64,000 bases of DNA, taken from assembly GCA_022605955.1 (NCBI GenBank), contig JAKCOZ010000005.1:52143762-52207761 (forward strand). The letters run 5' to 3'. This stretch comes from Rallus limicola. Lineage: Eukaryota > Chordata > Aves > Gruiformes > Rallidae. The position numbers were made by a program, and so were the translations under genes. The notes under the pieces were generated by a model. The model made no database searches, was not told where the DNA came from, and saw only the letters and a list, made by a program, of their open reading frames with translations. Of the stretch, positions 1-23,100 are shown piece after piece (position 1 is the stretch's first letter; each line of letters begins with the position of its first letter).

Positions 1-2768
1 GCACTGACGTTCCTCCCTCCTGTGCTAGCAGGTGGGTTATAATCATTACTTAGTCTCACATAAAAAGATTGGAAGACCACTGGGGTAAGTATTTTTAAGC
101 CTTATGTGATTCAGCAGCTTAGATGGCTGAGAGCTATACACGTGTTATTCTGTAATCTGCTTGAAATACACCCAAATCGCACTGAGCTGATCCACCATCA
201 GTGGCCATGAGAGATGATGTTCACTTAGACAAAAAGGAATGTCCTCTTGTGAGGTTCTGCCTGAACATGAGCTTTGATTCCTTTGGTATTAAGGACATTG
301 AGAGAATGTTGGGGGATGTGTGTGGGGGGAACACATTAAATGGCTTTATGGTGTTAAAAGTCCTTTTTACCACCCTAGTTATGATAATCTGTAAGTCGTG
401 TGGATCCCTGCTGATGATGACAAACTGTTGTGGTGTGGATTGTTTGGGTAACCAGGCAAGTTGTCAAAGTCAGGCCAGGCCTGTATGTTAGGAATGTATA
501 TCAGAGCCAGGCCCTGTAAACACTCGCTATTGCGTAGGGTCTTGTTGCTAGGGCTTTGCACAGAAATAACGAGACAGGCGGGAGCGCTTCTTTGAAGTCC
601 TAATGTGCTACCTGAGGATTTGGAAGCCAGGAAGATTGTCGAGGGTATGATTTCCACAGTTAGTGAGCTGAAGTCTTGGGATTTTCATTTATAAATAAAT
701 TCACATCTTTTTCTGGCTCACTTTGGAGTATAGCCAAGTAGAACGATATTGTTTATGTGCGTAGATTTTTGTGTCTCACACAAAGATGTCTATTGTTTAC
801 ACAGAAACTTGAAGAGGAATGTTTTGTTAACATTTTGTTACCAATATAAACTGACAAACACAAATGCTGGCTAAAACTTGAAACAAAAATAGCCCTTCTT
901 AGAGCATGAAAACTGTTTTTCAAGGAAAACTATGCACCTTTTGGTTTCCCGTTTCTTTTAAATCTCCACTTATATTGTTGATGTTCATACAAATCTTCTA
1001 GAACATGTAACTTTTGCAGCAACTTAGTTTCATGCCTGTATAGCCCTCTAAACAGTATTTCTTTTTCCAAATGGGATTGGCCAAATGGTGATTTATTTTT
1101 TTTCCTAATTACAGTTGAAATTTGGCTTTAGTTGGGTGTGTCCCTGTAATATTTTCAAATTCCTGAGCTGACTGCAATGAATTCCTCTCTCCATTGTCAA
1201 CATGTGTCTTTTCCATTAAGACTGACTGCTGCCTTCTCTGTCCCTTAAGAAACCTTTAAGGGCTTGAAATAGCATAACCAGAAAACCTCTATGTTTTCAG
1301 GATTCTGTGTTCAGTATTCTGTGTGTAACAATTCCAAATTAGGGATTTTACTCCAATAATAACAATTCCACATCCCACATAGGGACTAGTTACAGAGCCT
1401 GTGGGGTCCAGCTTTTCACCACTGGACCCCAAATGTGAATTTGCACTCACGATAATGGATATGAATGGCTTTTAATCTCTCTCATTTGCACAGTTTCTAA
1501 CTCAGTCTCGTGATGACCAATATCTATCTTCAGTCAATCAATTGATAACTGTTTAAATGTAAGGAGTAAATTCTTCTCAGAAGTGCCTGAAAGCATTTGG
1601 TGGTGTAGAAGGAAGAGATCACAGTAGTTTGGAAACTCTGTGTCCCCTCTGTTTAATTTTTATTATGCCAGCAACAATGGTGGATATTATCCAATTTATC
1701 AGATTATGCGGGTCTGGTAGAAGAAAGTCAGAATTTCATTATTTTCACATCTCTTAATGCACACCAGCATGCCTCTGGTAAAATTATTATTAATTCTAAG
1801 GTGGTTTGGCACTGCATTTTTGCTCTGCTTTTTCACCCTCTTTCTTAACTTGAATATTTCTACCTGCCACTCAGGGATTCTTGCATTCGTGACTACTAGC
1901 ATAAAATTACATTTGACTGTCATAATTACCATTGTAAGTTCATTATTCTATGTTGCCTGATCTTCTCTAAATGAGTATTTGTATCTGTTTTCTATGGATG
2001 ATTCATTGTAAATATTTGGAGGTATCTTTATTTCTTTTTAATTTTTTTTTGCTTTCTCCATTGACATATGGAAGAATATATACCAATTCTTCTACAAATC
2101 CACAAGTGTTGTGGTTTGTTTTTTTTTTATTTTATATGTTTTTAGGAAGCAGAAAGTGAACTGTTGATTTTACATCTTGTGTAGTGCTTAGTGCAGTGAG
2201 ATCCTGTTCTGCAACTAGGCTGTGTAGGAGGGCAATAAAAAAATGCTGATGTGGAAAACGGGGTTTTTTACAGTTAGCTCATTTCATAAGGCTTTGATTT
2301 TTACAGGGGCCTTGGTGTGACTGTATCCTTGAGCTTCTCGGGCTGTTCACTGAAATCACTGACTCTTCTCTTTGTGTGTGGAGATCCTTGTCAGGATTAA
2401 TCGGAATTAGAGGTCTGTGGCAAGATGTGATTGGAATCAGAGCCTGTGGGAAAAAACTCCATTTTAGAAAGGTGTTCGGGTGTGGGGATGAGTTGGTTTT
2501 ATCATATCCCAAGAATACGTTGTATCTTTTATTTAACACCCAAAGCTTCAGATCACGAATGTATTCTTCATTTTGAAATAGTCATTTTCCATTTTAGGTG
2601 TTTGCTTAGTTGTATTCTAGCAGATTCTGTGGGTGCTTTAGGATGATGTCTACTAATATTAACATGTCAGAATTGATAAATGAAGATAGAACACAAGAAT
2701 TTCCCTGGTTAAGTTCAGAGTTCCAGATTCAGTAATGTTTCTCTCTCTTTCTTTCTGTTCTCTTACAG
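1..2768 (+). other. Non-coding sequence upstream of PCNX4 coding exon 1
   Basis: AT-rich sequence with no ORF that looks coding and no recognisable repeat. It ends at a strong polypyrimidine tract (about 2738-2766) and AG acceptor just before the first PCNX4 coding exon. That acceptor implies at least one upstream untranslated exon, so most or all of this stretch is probably a 5'UTR intron of PCNX4. The promoter is not visible here: there is no CpG island. Confidence 0.55.
32..84 (+). other. Possible small exon (exon-like splice signals)
   Basis: A pyrimidine-rich stretch followed by CAG at 29-31 precedes a 53-base segment that ends at a perfect GTAAGT donor (85-90). One frame is open across it. 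It could be a 5'UTR exon of PCNX4, the last piece of a gene further upstream, or coincidence. No homology is recognisable in such a short segment. Confidence 0.2.
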
Positions 2769-13408
<10,640 letters not shown>

Positions 13409-14191
13409 AATGTCTGTAGGACTTTTTATTGTCATTACTCTTTCGTACCTTCCATCTGCACGTTGGGAATGAAACGCTCATGCTACGTTTATACACTACA
13501 GTTCAGATTTTACTCTCAAAAGGGGCGTTGGATGGCAGTGCCAAGCCAGCATGCCCAATTTGCACAGAAATGGGGTGCTGACCAGACCCTTTAGCGAGCA
13601 GGAAGTTCTGAACTGGTTTCTTGCTGCCGGAACACGTGAGGCACCGTTGCCTGTGTGGCTGAGGAGCCAGGAGGTGCTGAAATTCTCTTCTCCTGTTTGG
13701 AGAAGAGCAGTGTAATTCTGATCATGAACTATTCTTGGTGCACTCTGGGATGGGGTTTTTATATTTTTGTCTTTAATAGTTGGATAGGTGACTTGCACTG
13801 TCAGGTTACAGCTCACTGTAGTACCGTCAACCAGAGAGTTGATAACCAAAGTGTACATATGACTATTTATATGATTTCTTTTTAATTATTCCAGCTGTTT
13901 TTATATTGAACTGAGTTCAGTTTTAGCAGTTGTTACAGTACATGGCTTCAGCTGACCTTCCATAGTTGCAGTAAGTCTCCAGCTGTGTGCTTTAGTGAAG
14001 CTGGAAGGGAGGATTTTTCCCAAAGCCATTGTTCTGGGAGCAGAGAGCATTTATACCAAACAGCATGTGTTCTGTCACATTAACAACCTGTGTGACCTGC
14101 TGATCAAAGTGAACATGTGTAGTTAGCGGAGAGAAGGAATTTTAAGTCCACATGGACTTTAGTCCCTTCTTCCACTATCCATGTGTTGGTT

Positions 14192-14214
14192 TATATATAT
14201 ATATATACACACAC
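14192..14214. repeat. (TA)n(CA)n microsatellite
   Basis: About eight TA units followed by a few AC units, inside the PCNX4 3'UTR. Confidence 0.85.
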
Positions 14215-14557
14215 ATGCATACGTTGTTTGCAACCTATGTCTGCACCACTAACCAGTCTTCCACAAATACAGTGAGAGCTTGATGAAGGGAGGTGCAAAT
14301 CCCACAAGTAATATATTACTTTTTTTCAACCTTGCCACAGGTTAGAACAGAATTTGGCAGTTGGTTTGTAATATTACAGGTCTCCCCAAAAACGGGTCTG
14401 GGTCATCTCTCCAGTGGCTTGTTTGTCCAGTTTGTTACCACCAGTCATTAGCACACATGGAAGCAGCTTTGAGAAGGTGGTAGTTTGGTGCATGGGAGCT
14501 TAAACAGCAGTGCTGATGCCCTAAAATAACCCTGGCCATGAGCTGGAAGCACAAAAT

Positions 14558-14800
14558 CACAGAAACAGACCTGAAAGGGCTTTTAGAGAGCACCTGTTTC
14601 AGCTCCCTCAGAAGGAGCTGCCCCCGCCAAGTGCTTCAGCTGGTTTTAAACTTGCAATACCAGGAGTATTGTGAACTCACCAAGGAGTTCTCTCCAGTTC
14701 TTTGCTGTTCTTGCAGCAGTTGGAAAGTTCGAGGTTTTTCCTAAACCTAGTGAAACCTCCCTGCCTCACTGTAAGCCTCTTCCTACTTGTCTTCTGTATG
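14558..14800 (-). mobile_element. Possible ancient CR1 relic
   Basis: On the minus strand the segment loosely follows the CR1 3' layout. A degraded terminal region lies near 14560, and a block resembling the cctaaacct...ctgtaagcc part of other copies lies near 14735-14780. It is strongly diverged, so the call is weak and the ends are approximate. Confidence 0.4.
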
Positions 14801-14892
14801 ACCACATGAACGTGAATTATTTTTTGCAGCAGCAGTCTTCTGTTTGAAATTGGTTCTGATTTCTCCCCTTGTTCTTTGTCTTCTGTAACCCA

Positions 14893-14898
14893 AATAAA
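14893..14898 (+). terminator. PCNX4: Polyadenylation signal, PCNX4
   Basis: The first canonical AATAAA downstream of the PCNX4 stop on the plus strand. Confidence 0.65.
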
Positions 14899-14915
14899 CT
14901 AGTTGGGGGAAAGAA

Positions 14916-16905
14916 AACTGAAGAGAGCTGTCATCCTTTTTTCCTGCTCCCCCCTGGTACATCCATCTGGTACCCAGCCACCCTGAAGAGCGTTGTTGGT
15001 GGCTGGCCCTGGTGTTCCAGCAGAGATCCTGGTTAGTACCAGATGGAGGAACAGAACTGGTTATGAGCACAGTTCCTGTTTGTGCATGGGAATGTGGAGT
15101 TGGGCTCTGAGGCCATAACGTCCTGTCCCCCACTGCTGCAGGCAGCATGCCGTACAGCCCTTGCTGACTGTACAGCCCCTGCTCACTGTACAGCCTCTGC
15201 TCACTGCCGTACTGCACCCACTCTCACGCCTGGTGTTTCGCTGCAGTATGGCACAGGTCACGTTAGGATTCTCCATAACCCTCTTTGGATTCCTTTTTGG
15301 CAGAACCCTGAGTTACAGCCTCTTGTTCTGGATCACAGATCTGTGCAGCCGAGTGCCCCCCTTAAGTCTGGCGTTCTGATTGCGTATTCTCAAACTGTGT
15401 CCTGTTTGGTTTACAGCCTTGCTCTGATTTCTTAGGAATCTGGAGCCCCTTCAAGCCTGGTCTCAGCACAGCACTCATGCATGCAGTACACACTGCTGCT
15501 TGGATCACCAGCAGAACACAGTGCTGGACTGAGCTTGCACTGGTTCTTGGCCCTCAGTGTGACTGCCGAGAGCTGCTCTGTTCTCTAACCTGCAGCACGT
15601 GTCAGCTTTGCTGTAATTCTTAGCAACACCTTCCTGCTCTACAGATCAGAATGTTCATGACACAGAGGTAAGCATAAGACATCAGCATCACATCTTTGGA
15701 GATGGATCCTTTTTTAACAGCATTGACTTTAAAGAACTTTTCCAACAAGCAGTCAGTGGTTACTGCAGGATTTTCACCCCCTTTTTTGGGCCTTTTCAAA
15801 AGCCATGAAGCCCTGGAGCCTGTGTCCATCCCCTTCATGTTTCCACAGAGCAACAGTAATGAGTTCAATGGGATGAAGTGTTAGGGAAGCTACAGATTTC
15901 AAGTGGCAAATACTCTGTCCCTTTTAGGAAAAGGGCCTTCTGCCTCTTCTGTGAAGGTCAGCTTCCTCTGTGGAAGAGGAACTTCCTTGCCACCTCGTTT
16001 CCATCACCTCAACTGGTGTTCCTTCCACGTTGCTCCTTCTCCTGCTGGCAGTTGCAGAGTCCGTGAAGATGGGTTTGTGTATATGTGCCTAGCACAGCTG
16101 GCCTTAGCTCCAGCAAGAGAAGAACCTTCTCGAGTACAGAGGCTTACACGTGGTAGAGAAAAGACAAGGAAACCTGTCTGTAAGTTGAGAGCGAGCTTCC
16201 CACTCTGCGTGGTACTGCCCCCTCCGCTCTGGATTCAGCAGGTGGAAGCTAAAGCATCCTGTGAACATCCACTGCTGGTGTCTGGTATTAGGAGTTGCAG
16301 TGTTTCGTTGTGCAGCCCAACTGCTGCCTCTTCACTGCATTTCACAAGCTACAGCATGGGAACTGGCATGTCAATGAGTGGAACAACCCCTGCCAGAGCA
16401 GTGTCAGATGAGACACCATCCCTTCAGCCTCTCTCTTACCTAGAGAGCAGGTGTCACACTAAAAACATCACTTTGGGCACTTCAGGGCTTGTAAATGGGC
16501 GGGGTTTCTTTTGCTGTCACTCAAGGATAGAATTAAAGAGTTTCTTTTCCCTGGCTGGTGTATGACCCAAGGTAAACCCAAACCCAACTGCGACCTTTGC
16601 CAACAGCAAGGTCACCAAGCCTGGACTGACAGAGGTACATTGAACTAAGGGTTGACATGGGTGTCAGTGGGATGGTAAATATTTTATTCCCCAGGGCTGT
16701 GGCTGTGCAGCACCAGAACAGCAGTACTGGAGAGACAGTTTGGCACTTCTGTGTGTGCCAGGTTGGGGGGGGGCTTGGCCCTAAATACACATTTTACTCT
16801 CAGAGCACCTGCCCATTGCATATTTGCCACCAAAATACGCTGCCTGACCTCTTCTGGTTCAACTCTTGTCAGCTTAAAAATTCAGTCCCTGGGAGCTGGA
16901 CACAA
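14916..16905. other. Convergent intergenic region between PCNX4 and DHRS7
   Basis: Both flanking genes end here, tail to tail. A 220-codon open frame (15903-16565, plus) has no recognisable domain, skewed Ser/Pro/Leu composition and no supporting splice or context signals. Apart from the minisatellite near 15.15 kb I see nothing functional. Confidence 0.6.
15152..15205. repeat. 18-bp minisatellite, three tandem copies
   Basis: Three consecutive 18-base units of the form GTACAGCCYYTGCTSACT, each differing by one or two bases, followed by a partial GCCGTAC. The period of 18 keeps the reading frame open on both strands, which creates spurious repetitive ORFs. Confidence 0.85.
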
Positions 16906-16929
16906 AACAGGTCTGTTCAGAAAGAGATT

Positions 16930-16935
16930 TTTATT
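16930..16935 (-). terminator. DHRS7: Polyadenylation signal, DHRS7
   Basis: TTTATT on the plus strand is AATAAA on the minus strand, about 145 bases after the DHRS7 stop codon. A second candidate lies at 16683-16688. A short 3'UTR of about 160-180 bases is the simplest reading. Confidence 0.6.
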
Positions 16936-17080
16936 CAGCCAGGTGTTACACAGCTCGATAGATTTGCTGAGTTACATGATGACAAAGGGACAACAGATTA
17001 AAAAAGCTTTTGTTTGCGCTCACGGAAGATGAACAACGTGTTTCAGCTCTGTCAGGAGAACAGCTTGTACACGCTTGTCC

Positions 17081-17116
17081 TTACTTCTTCTTTCTTGAGT
17101 AAGAGGCATCAGCATC
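17081..17116 (-). other. DHRS7: DHRS7 coding exon 7 (last)
   Basis: Only eleven codons plus TAA: residues 326-336, [11 protein letters not shown]. The acceptor is CTCCAG just above 17116. It is too short for an ORF search and was recognised because the DAD...SY sequence continues the SDR C-terminus after FKSGV. The basic RKKK end resembles a C-terminal ER-retrieval signal, but it is not a strict KKXX. Confidence 0.88.
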
Positions 17117-20100
17117 CTGGAGTGAGAGCACACTAAATTAGTATTTCCCCCCCCACCCCTCTCTGATTTAAGTCCTTCGCCCACACTCACTTTGCTTGAA
17201 ACAGCTTGTGGCAGTGGGCAGTTACAGCGGGGAAGGAGGAGGTTGCACGTGCCACCCTTATTTTCATGTTTCCTTTGATGTGTTTTGGAGGGGGTGGGTT
17301 GGGGTGGGTTGGGGTTGGAGTTGCACCAAGTTCACCAAAAGCTCAGTAAGAAAAATACCGTCTGCCCAGCAGTGTTATGAGAACGTGGTGCTGCATGTCT
17401 GGGATGTAAATGTGAGCCAGGAGCCCTGACCTAGGGGAGGAGCTCAGATTACGTGCCTGGTACTAAAACTAAACACAACCCAGGGACAGATTTTCAGGAG
17501 TCTTAATTCCAAGTTACACTGAATAATTTGTGCTCGTGACTTCTAGCTCAGCTCTGCATTAAGGGCAAGATCAGAACTCGCAGCCCATGGGATGAAGATG
17601 GGAGCAAGACCTCTGGCACCACTCGAGGCAGTGACTTCACTGCTCTGTGATGTGGCCACACTGCAGGAATTGCAGACTACCAGGCATGTAGCTACGGAGC
17701 CAGGCCTGGCCTCTGCTGCTAGGGAAGGGAGGGGGGCAATAAAAGAAATGGATCCCAAACACAATCCCAACGTTCCTGTGGCTAAAGAGTCTGTCAGCAG
17801 AGTGGGAAAAACAGCGAGCAAGCAGAGGTGAGAGGAATAACCTTACCACTCCACTCTTAAAGTTCTGTATCCGCCTCTTGCCCATCCTGTTCATCAGCCA
17901 CCAAGCCCAAGTTGGAGCGTACTGCCAGAGGTAGCAGACGGCCAGGTAGGGGTGGTCACTGATCCAAGCCTCCTTCAGGTCGTTGGCCGTGCTCACCAGG
18001 GTGAGCCGGACACAGCGGTCAGTTGGCATCTTGTGGGACTGATCACCGCTGTTCTCTATGGACTGGAGGGGAGAGCAAGGAAGGGTGAGAACTGGACTTC
18101 TGTTTGTGAGCAATGGAGGGAGAAAAGGGCCATGCTCTGTGCTGCTGACGTTCTCCTCCCCGAGCAGCATAACCCACCAGTGCAGCAGAGACTGGGGCTG
18201 GGTTCCCCAGCCCTCACTCTGCTAATCCTTCAGCCTCCAGTGTGGGAACCACCCTCCTTTAGGACACACGCTTAAACCAAACACCCTTTTAATTAATGCC
18301 TTGATTAATGGGTCAAAGGTTAAAAATGTATCTCTCAACCTCTGGCTCGCTTCGGTATGGCTTCTACTTACCCATGAATAAATCTACTGGCACAGGTCAC
18401 CCATCCTGCAGCTGTGGGCTCTGAGAAATGGGAACCTTCCTGTCCCCAGCTGCCCCCCGCATTCTGTGCCATGAGTTGCTCACTAACCCAGTTAGCAGAC
18501 GAGGCCACATTCCCCATTAACTTGAATATTCCTGCCAGCTCTGCTCTGGGGCAGTCACCTCAAACAAGAGAGGAGCCGCCGGCTGCCAGTGCCAGGGCTG
18601 CCTGCCTTCAAACCCTGCGCACGTGTGTTGCAAACTACAGCCCTGGGGATTTATGTGCGTTTCACTCCAGCAATAACAGCTCGATCAATCTGCTCTTCTG
18701 TTTCCCAGAGCAAAAGCAGTTCTGGCCTGAATCTGGTCTTCCTCCTAAGTCTCTTGCATTGCTGAAACCTGAGGAATTTGTTTTGCAAGCTTTCCAGATT
18801 GCTCACAAAGTACATTCTTGTGTGGCAGCAAAGATGAAGTTTTGTAAGCCAAAAATCATTCCAGAACTTGGTTCAAGAAATGGAATTTCCTCCCCCACCT
18901 CCCTTCTGCACGGGGTGGGTTATCCTAAAATTCAGATTTAGGACAGGTTACATTTTGGTGTATTGCAGTACCGATTTTTGCAAGTTACTTGTTTGGGAAA
19001 CTGTTTTTAACAGCAATTGTGCAGCTGGAAGGTTTTGCTTTTTCTCCTCCAACGCCCACGAACAGGAGAAGAATGCACACCTCCCATCAGCTGACTCAGT
19101 GGCTTTGCCAGCAGCTGCTGCAACCCAACAGGACTCGGGCAAAGGAAAAGCTACCTGCACAGAAAGGATTAACACCCTGCACGCAGAACTGCAGCCAGGC
19201 AACCTGGGCCTCTCCCTGGAAGTGCAGCAGGGTTGGAAGAAAGAAAGGGTAACAATTCCCAAGCATTTTCATTTGATACAGACTTGATACACAAGGAATT
19301 ACAAGCCCTTGATCAAAGCAAGATGAGGTTGGCTTTTACTACAGGGAGGAAGAGAAAAGAAACCCCTGAAAGGATGACTGGTCCTGCAGCACAAGTTCCA
19401 TCTCTTACCGCAGAATCATAGAATCATAGACTAGTCTGGGTTGGAAGGGACCCCAAGGATCATAGAGTTCCAACCCTCCTGCCACAGGCAGGGCCACCAA
19501 CCTCCAGGCCTGGATCTACACAAGGTTGCCCAGGGCCTCATCCAACCTGGCCCTGAACACCCCTAGGGACAGGGCATCCACCACCTCTCTGGGCAGCCTG
19601 TTCCAGCCCTTCACCACTCTCTGTGTAAAATACTTCTCCCTAATACCTAATCTAAACCTTCCCTCCTTTAGCTTTAGTCCATCCCCCCCTGTCCAGAACT
19701 GAGTCCTTACCTTGGCAAGATTCTCCGTGAAGACGTTCTGTATGATCTTGGACTGCACAGGGCCTGGGCATATGTTGATAATGCTGATGTCAGGGTAGTC
19801 AGTCAGCTCAGTCCGAAGGGAATTAAAGAACCCCTGGAAGAAAAGACTGCGATGTCATCTTCCTTCACTGTATTTGCACAGGTAGCCAGGGTTTACTGAC
19901 ATTTCCATGCTAATTCTATGCTGTAAAGGCAGCAGCATTCCACCAATAGCAAGTTCTATTGCCTTGCCTTTGTGTTCAATGGCCAATTTACCATTTAAAT
20001 CACCCAAGGGTCTATCCTTGATTCCCAAGTACACATTTGTTTCTCTAAACTGCAGCTAGGCTCTGCTGCCCCATAGTGCAGCAGAGCAGGGGGGGTCCCA

Positions 20101-23100
20101 GCTGGAGACCCCCCACACCTGTAGCTCCCACTGCAGCCACCGCAGCTGCACGTGCTCGGCCTCACTGGTTGGCAGTGGAAGTGCCACCCACCATAAGGGC
20201 AAACTGGTATCCAGGAAATTCTCTTTTGCAAACAAGAGAAGCCCTTTGTGGTGAGATTAAAGATTTCAAATTGTTTCTCTTGAGTAAGTGGCACTGGTTT
20301 TATATAAGGTTTTATATAAATCTGCACCACAGAGCTTGAAATTAGCATCCACATAGAAATACGTCTCATTTCAGCCCAGGAACATGCTACCAATGCACTT
20401 CAGTTAAATTATAATCTCAAAAGCTGCAAGTATGTCTTTGCTTTAAGATAACAGGTTACAAGTTTTCCTGGTCTCTGTGGCAATTCCCATTTAGACAGCA
20501 GCTATCAGTGGGAACACTGTCAGTTCAGGAAGGTGTTTCCCACCAGAGTTGCTGGCCAAGCGGTGCTGAGCTGTGATTTAGCAAACACCACAGCGTGTCG
20601 TGTCTCTGACCTGGTTAACAACAGTTCCCTCTGTTTATTCTAACACATCATTTTGTGTCACAACAGGGGTAGAGACTGAGCACAGGCCGATAAACCTCTC
20701 CCACTGTAGTAAAAAGGTACAATTTGTCCTCCTGTGCAGAGCAGGAGGAGGGCTTGCTGACCCACAGCTCGTAACTAATTGCAACATGAGGCTAAAATGG
20801 GTAGGTATGCTGCTGCCATGACACAGCAGGACTCAGCTGGGACACTCCACTGAAGCCAGGCAGGGAACTGCACACCTACAGCCAAGCTCTAATTTCCCAA
20901 TTCCTGGTGACTATTCCAGCTCACAGACTGTGTGCAGGCTTTGCAGTTACCTTCTGTAAAGACAATGACCATGAGCTTCATATTAGAAGGACCTGCAGGC
21001 CCCAAGTATCAGATCTTCACAGCATGTTATCAAAGCCTGAGGAGGACATTCTAATGTAAAAACAGTTATACTCCCAAAAGTCTGCTTCTGGACATGATGT
21101 AAAGCATCTTGGATCTGGCAGCCACCTGGTTGTTTTGGATTAAAACCCCAGCCCTCCCAGATTACCTCCTGCCCTGAGAGGAGCCGCCACCACCCCTGGT
21201 GCACACCTTCAGACACCAGGCTTTACCCATCTCTCCAGGCTCATGCCACATCCCCTCCTTTCCCCGAAATGCCCAGAGCCAGCCTCTCTCAGAAAAGTCC
21301 CTTAACCCCCAAGTTGTGCAGTCCTGTCACAAAAGTGGTACTGTAACCCCAGCTGACAATGAACAGAGAAGTGAAAAGACATTAAACCCCAAAGGGAAGA
21401 AGGTGGCAGCCTATGTCCCCAGCGTGGCCACTCAGGTGAGGGGGAAGACATGGTACTGGTCCTTGCTGACATGAGTGCTTTGTGTCCTATTTGCTGGAGC
21501 AATGACTGGAAGTCCAGGCTCTCCCAGAAACGCAGGGTGAGGAGCAGCCCAGGCTCCTATCTTCCCTCCCTCAGGATATCCTGAGTTACTCTGTCAGGCC
21601 TGAACTGCATGAGCAGGACTGAGTAAGAGCTCTCCCAGGCCATGCTCCCTGGTGATCTCCATGCTGAAGAGCAGAACTGACTCACAATTCACCTGTAGGA
21701 GGCAAACTGAAGACAGTTCCAGGAGTTGGGGAGACGGAAGGTTGTGTAGACACAGATGTGATAGGAAAGAAGCCATCAATATTGCTCCATCACCTGTGAC
21801 AAAGCACCTACACCAGCTTAAATGCTGGGAAGCTTCTTGGGATACAAATTCTACCTAAAAATAGTGCCTGTCTGGAGCCCTAGGTAGCTGCAGGAAGACA
21901 CACTGCCTGCCCCAGACACCTTCCCACTGTGGGCACTGGCTCTGGCACACTCCGCTCTCAGATTGCTGCTTCTCTCCTGTTTCTGCTCTGTGGCCATTCC
22001 ACCATCCCTCTCCATTTGAAGGAGGCCAGGAGACCAGCTCAGCTAAAATCCTGGGGGATACATTCTGAACAGCCTCTTGAAGATCAGAATCTCACATACT
22101 CCCTGTCCCCTCTGGAGGCTTTACCCACATCTTTGGGTCTTTCCAGCTTAGCGACCAAACCCTAGAAGACACTGTAGAAGGCAAGGCTGACCCAGCTTTG
22201 ACAACAGCAGAAACATTTAGAAATTCCCATAACAACCAGACTGAACAAAGACAGTAGCAGTGCAGTCCATGAGCTTATCAGACAAGCTCCTGTTTAAGGA
22301 ACATTGTGAAGGCATGATTCCTGATCCACATACCACCAATTATATGAATTACAACTAGTTGAATGGCACATTATGTCCATGAGCATCATCGCAGTAGGAG
22401 AGAAACTGCATCAGAGAGATGAGGACTCCCGTGGACTTGACTCATGCTCTTACAGCACTCCCAGGACTGAAATAAAGGGTAATTTCACCAGTGGAACGTT
22501 GTTATGAAGAATTCCAATTGGCATGAATCAAAGCATGATTGTTTCAAAGAACAAATTTTAATTCTTAGCAGCATTCCTGCCTGCCTTCCTCCCTCCTCCA
22601 TCTGCCATTTAGAAGAAATTAAAAAATAAAACCCAATTAAAAAAAAAAACTAAAAAAAAAAAAAAACCAGAACAAAAAGAGGGACCTTTCCAAAAGGCAT
22701 AATTTAAGAATGCAGCATTAAGGTGTGCTAGACTCCACGACATGAATTAAAAACAAACAAACAAAAAAAAACCCCAAACAAACAAATAAACCCCACAAAA
22801 CCCCTAAGAAATTAGTCCATGTCAGATAGGCAACCACATTTAATAACTTGTTAGCCAAAATGCAATAGAATCACAGAATCAGAGAATAGTTTCAGTTGGA
22901 AAAGACATTTGAGATCATCGAGTCCAACCATCTCTCCAGCCCTACGAGGTCCAGCACTAGACCATGTCACCAAGTACATCTACTTTTCTTTTAAACACAT
23001 CCAGGGATGGTGACTCAACCTCCTCCCTGGGCAGCCTGTTCCAATCTCTGACAACCCTTATGGTAAAGAAATTTTTCCTAATATCCAACCTAAACTTCCC

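Larger units (their letters stand above)
13409..14915 (+). other. PCNX4: PCNX4 3' untranslated region (end approximate)
   Basis: The sequence between the stop codon and the first canonical AATAAA (14893-14898) has no long open frame of coding character. The cleavage point about 15-20 bases after the signal is an estimate. It includes a (TA)n(CA)n microsatellite and a possible old CR1 relic. Confidence 0.65.

Noticed and set aside
15903..16565. 220-codon plus-strand ORF between PCNX4 and DHRS7
   Set aside because: No recognisable domain, no promoter or splice context, a composition typical of chance reading, and it lies in a tail-to-tail gap.
17952..18275. Plus-strand ORF opposite DHRS7 exon 6
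   Set aside because: It is the antisense shadow of a well-supported coding exon.
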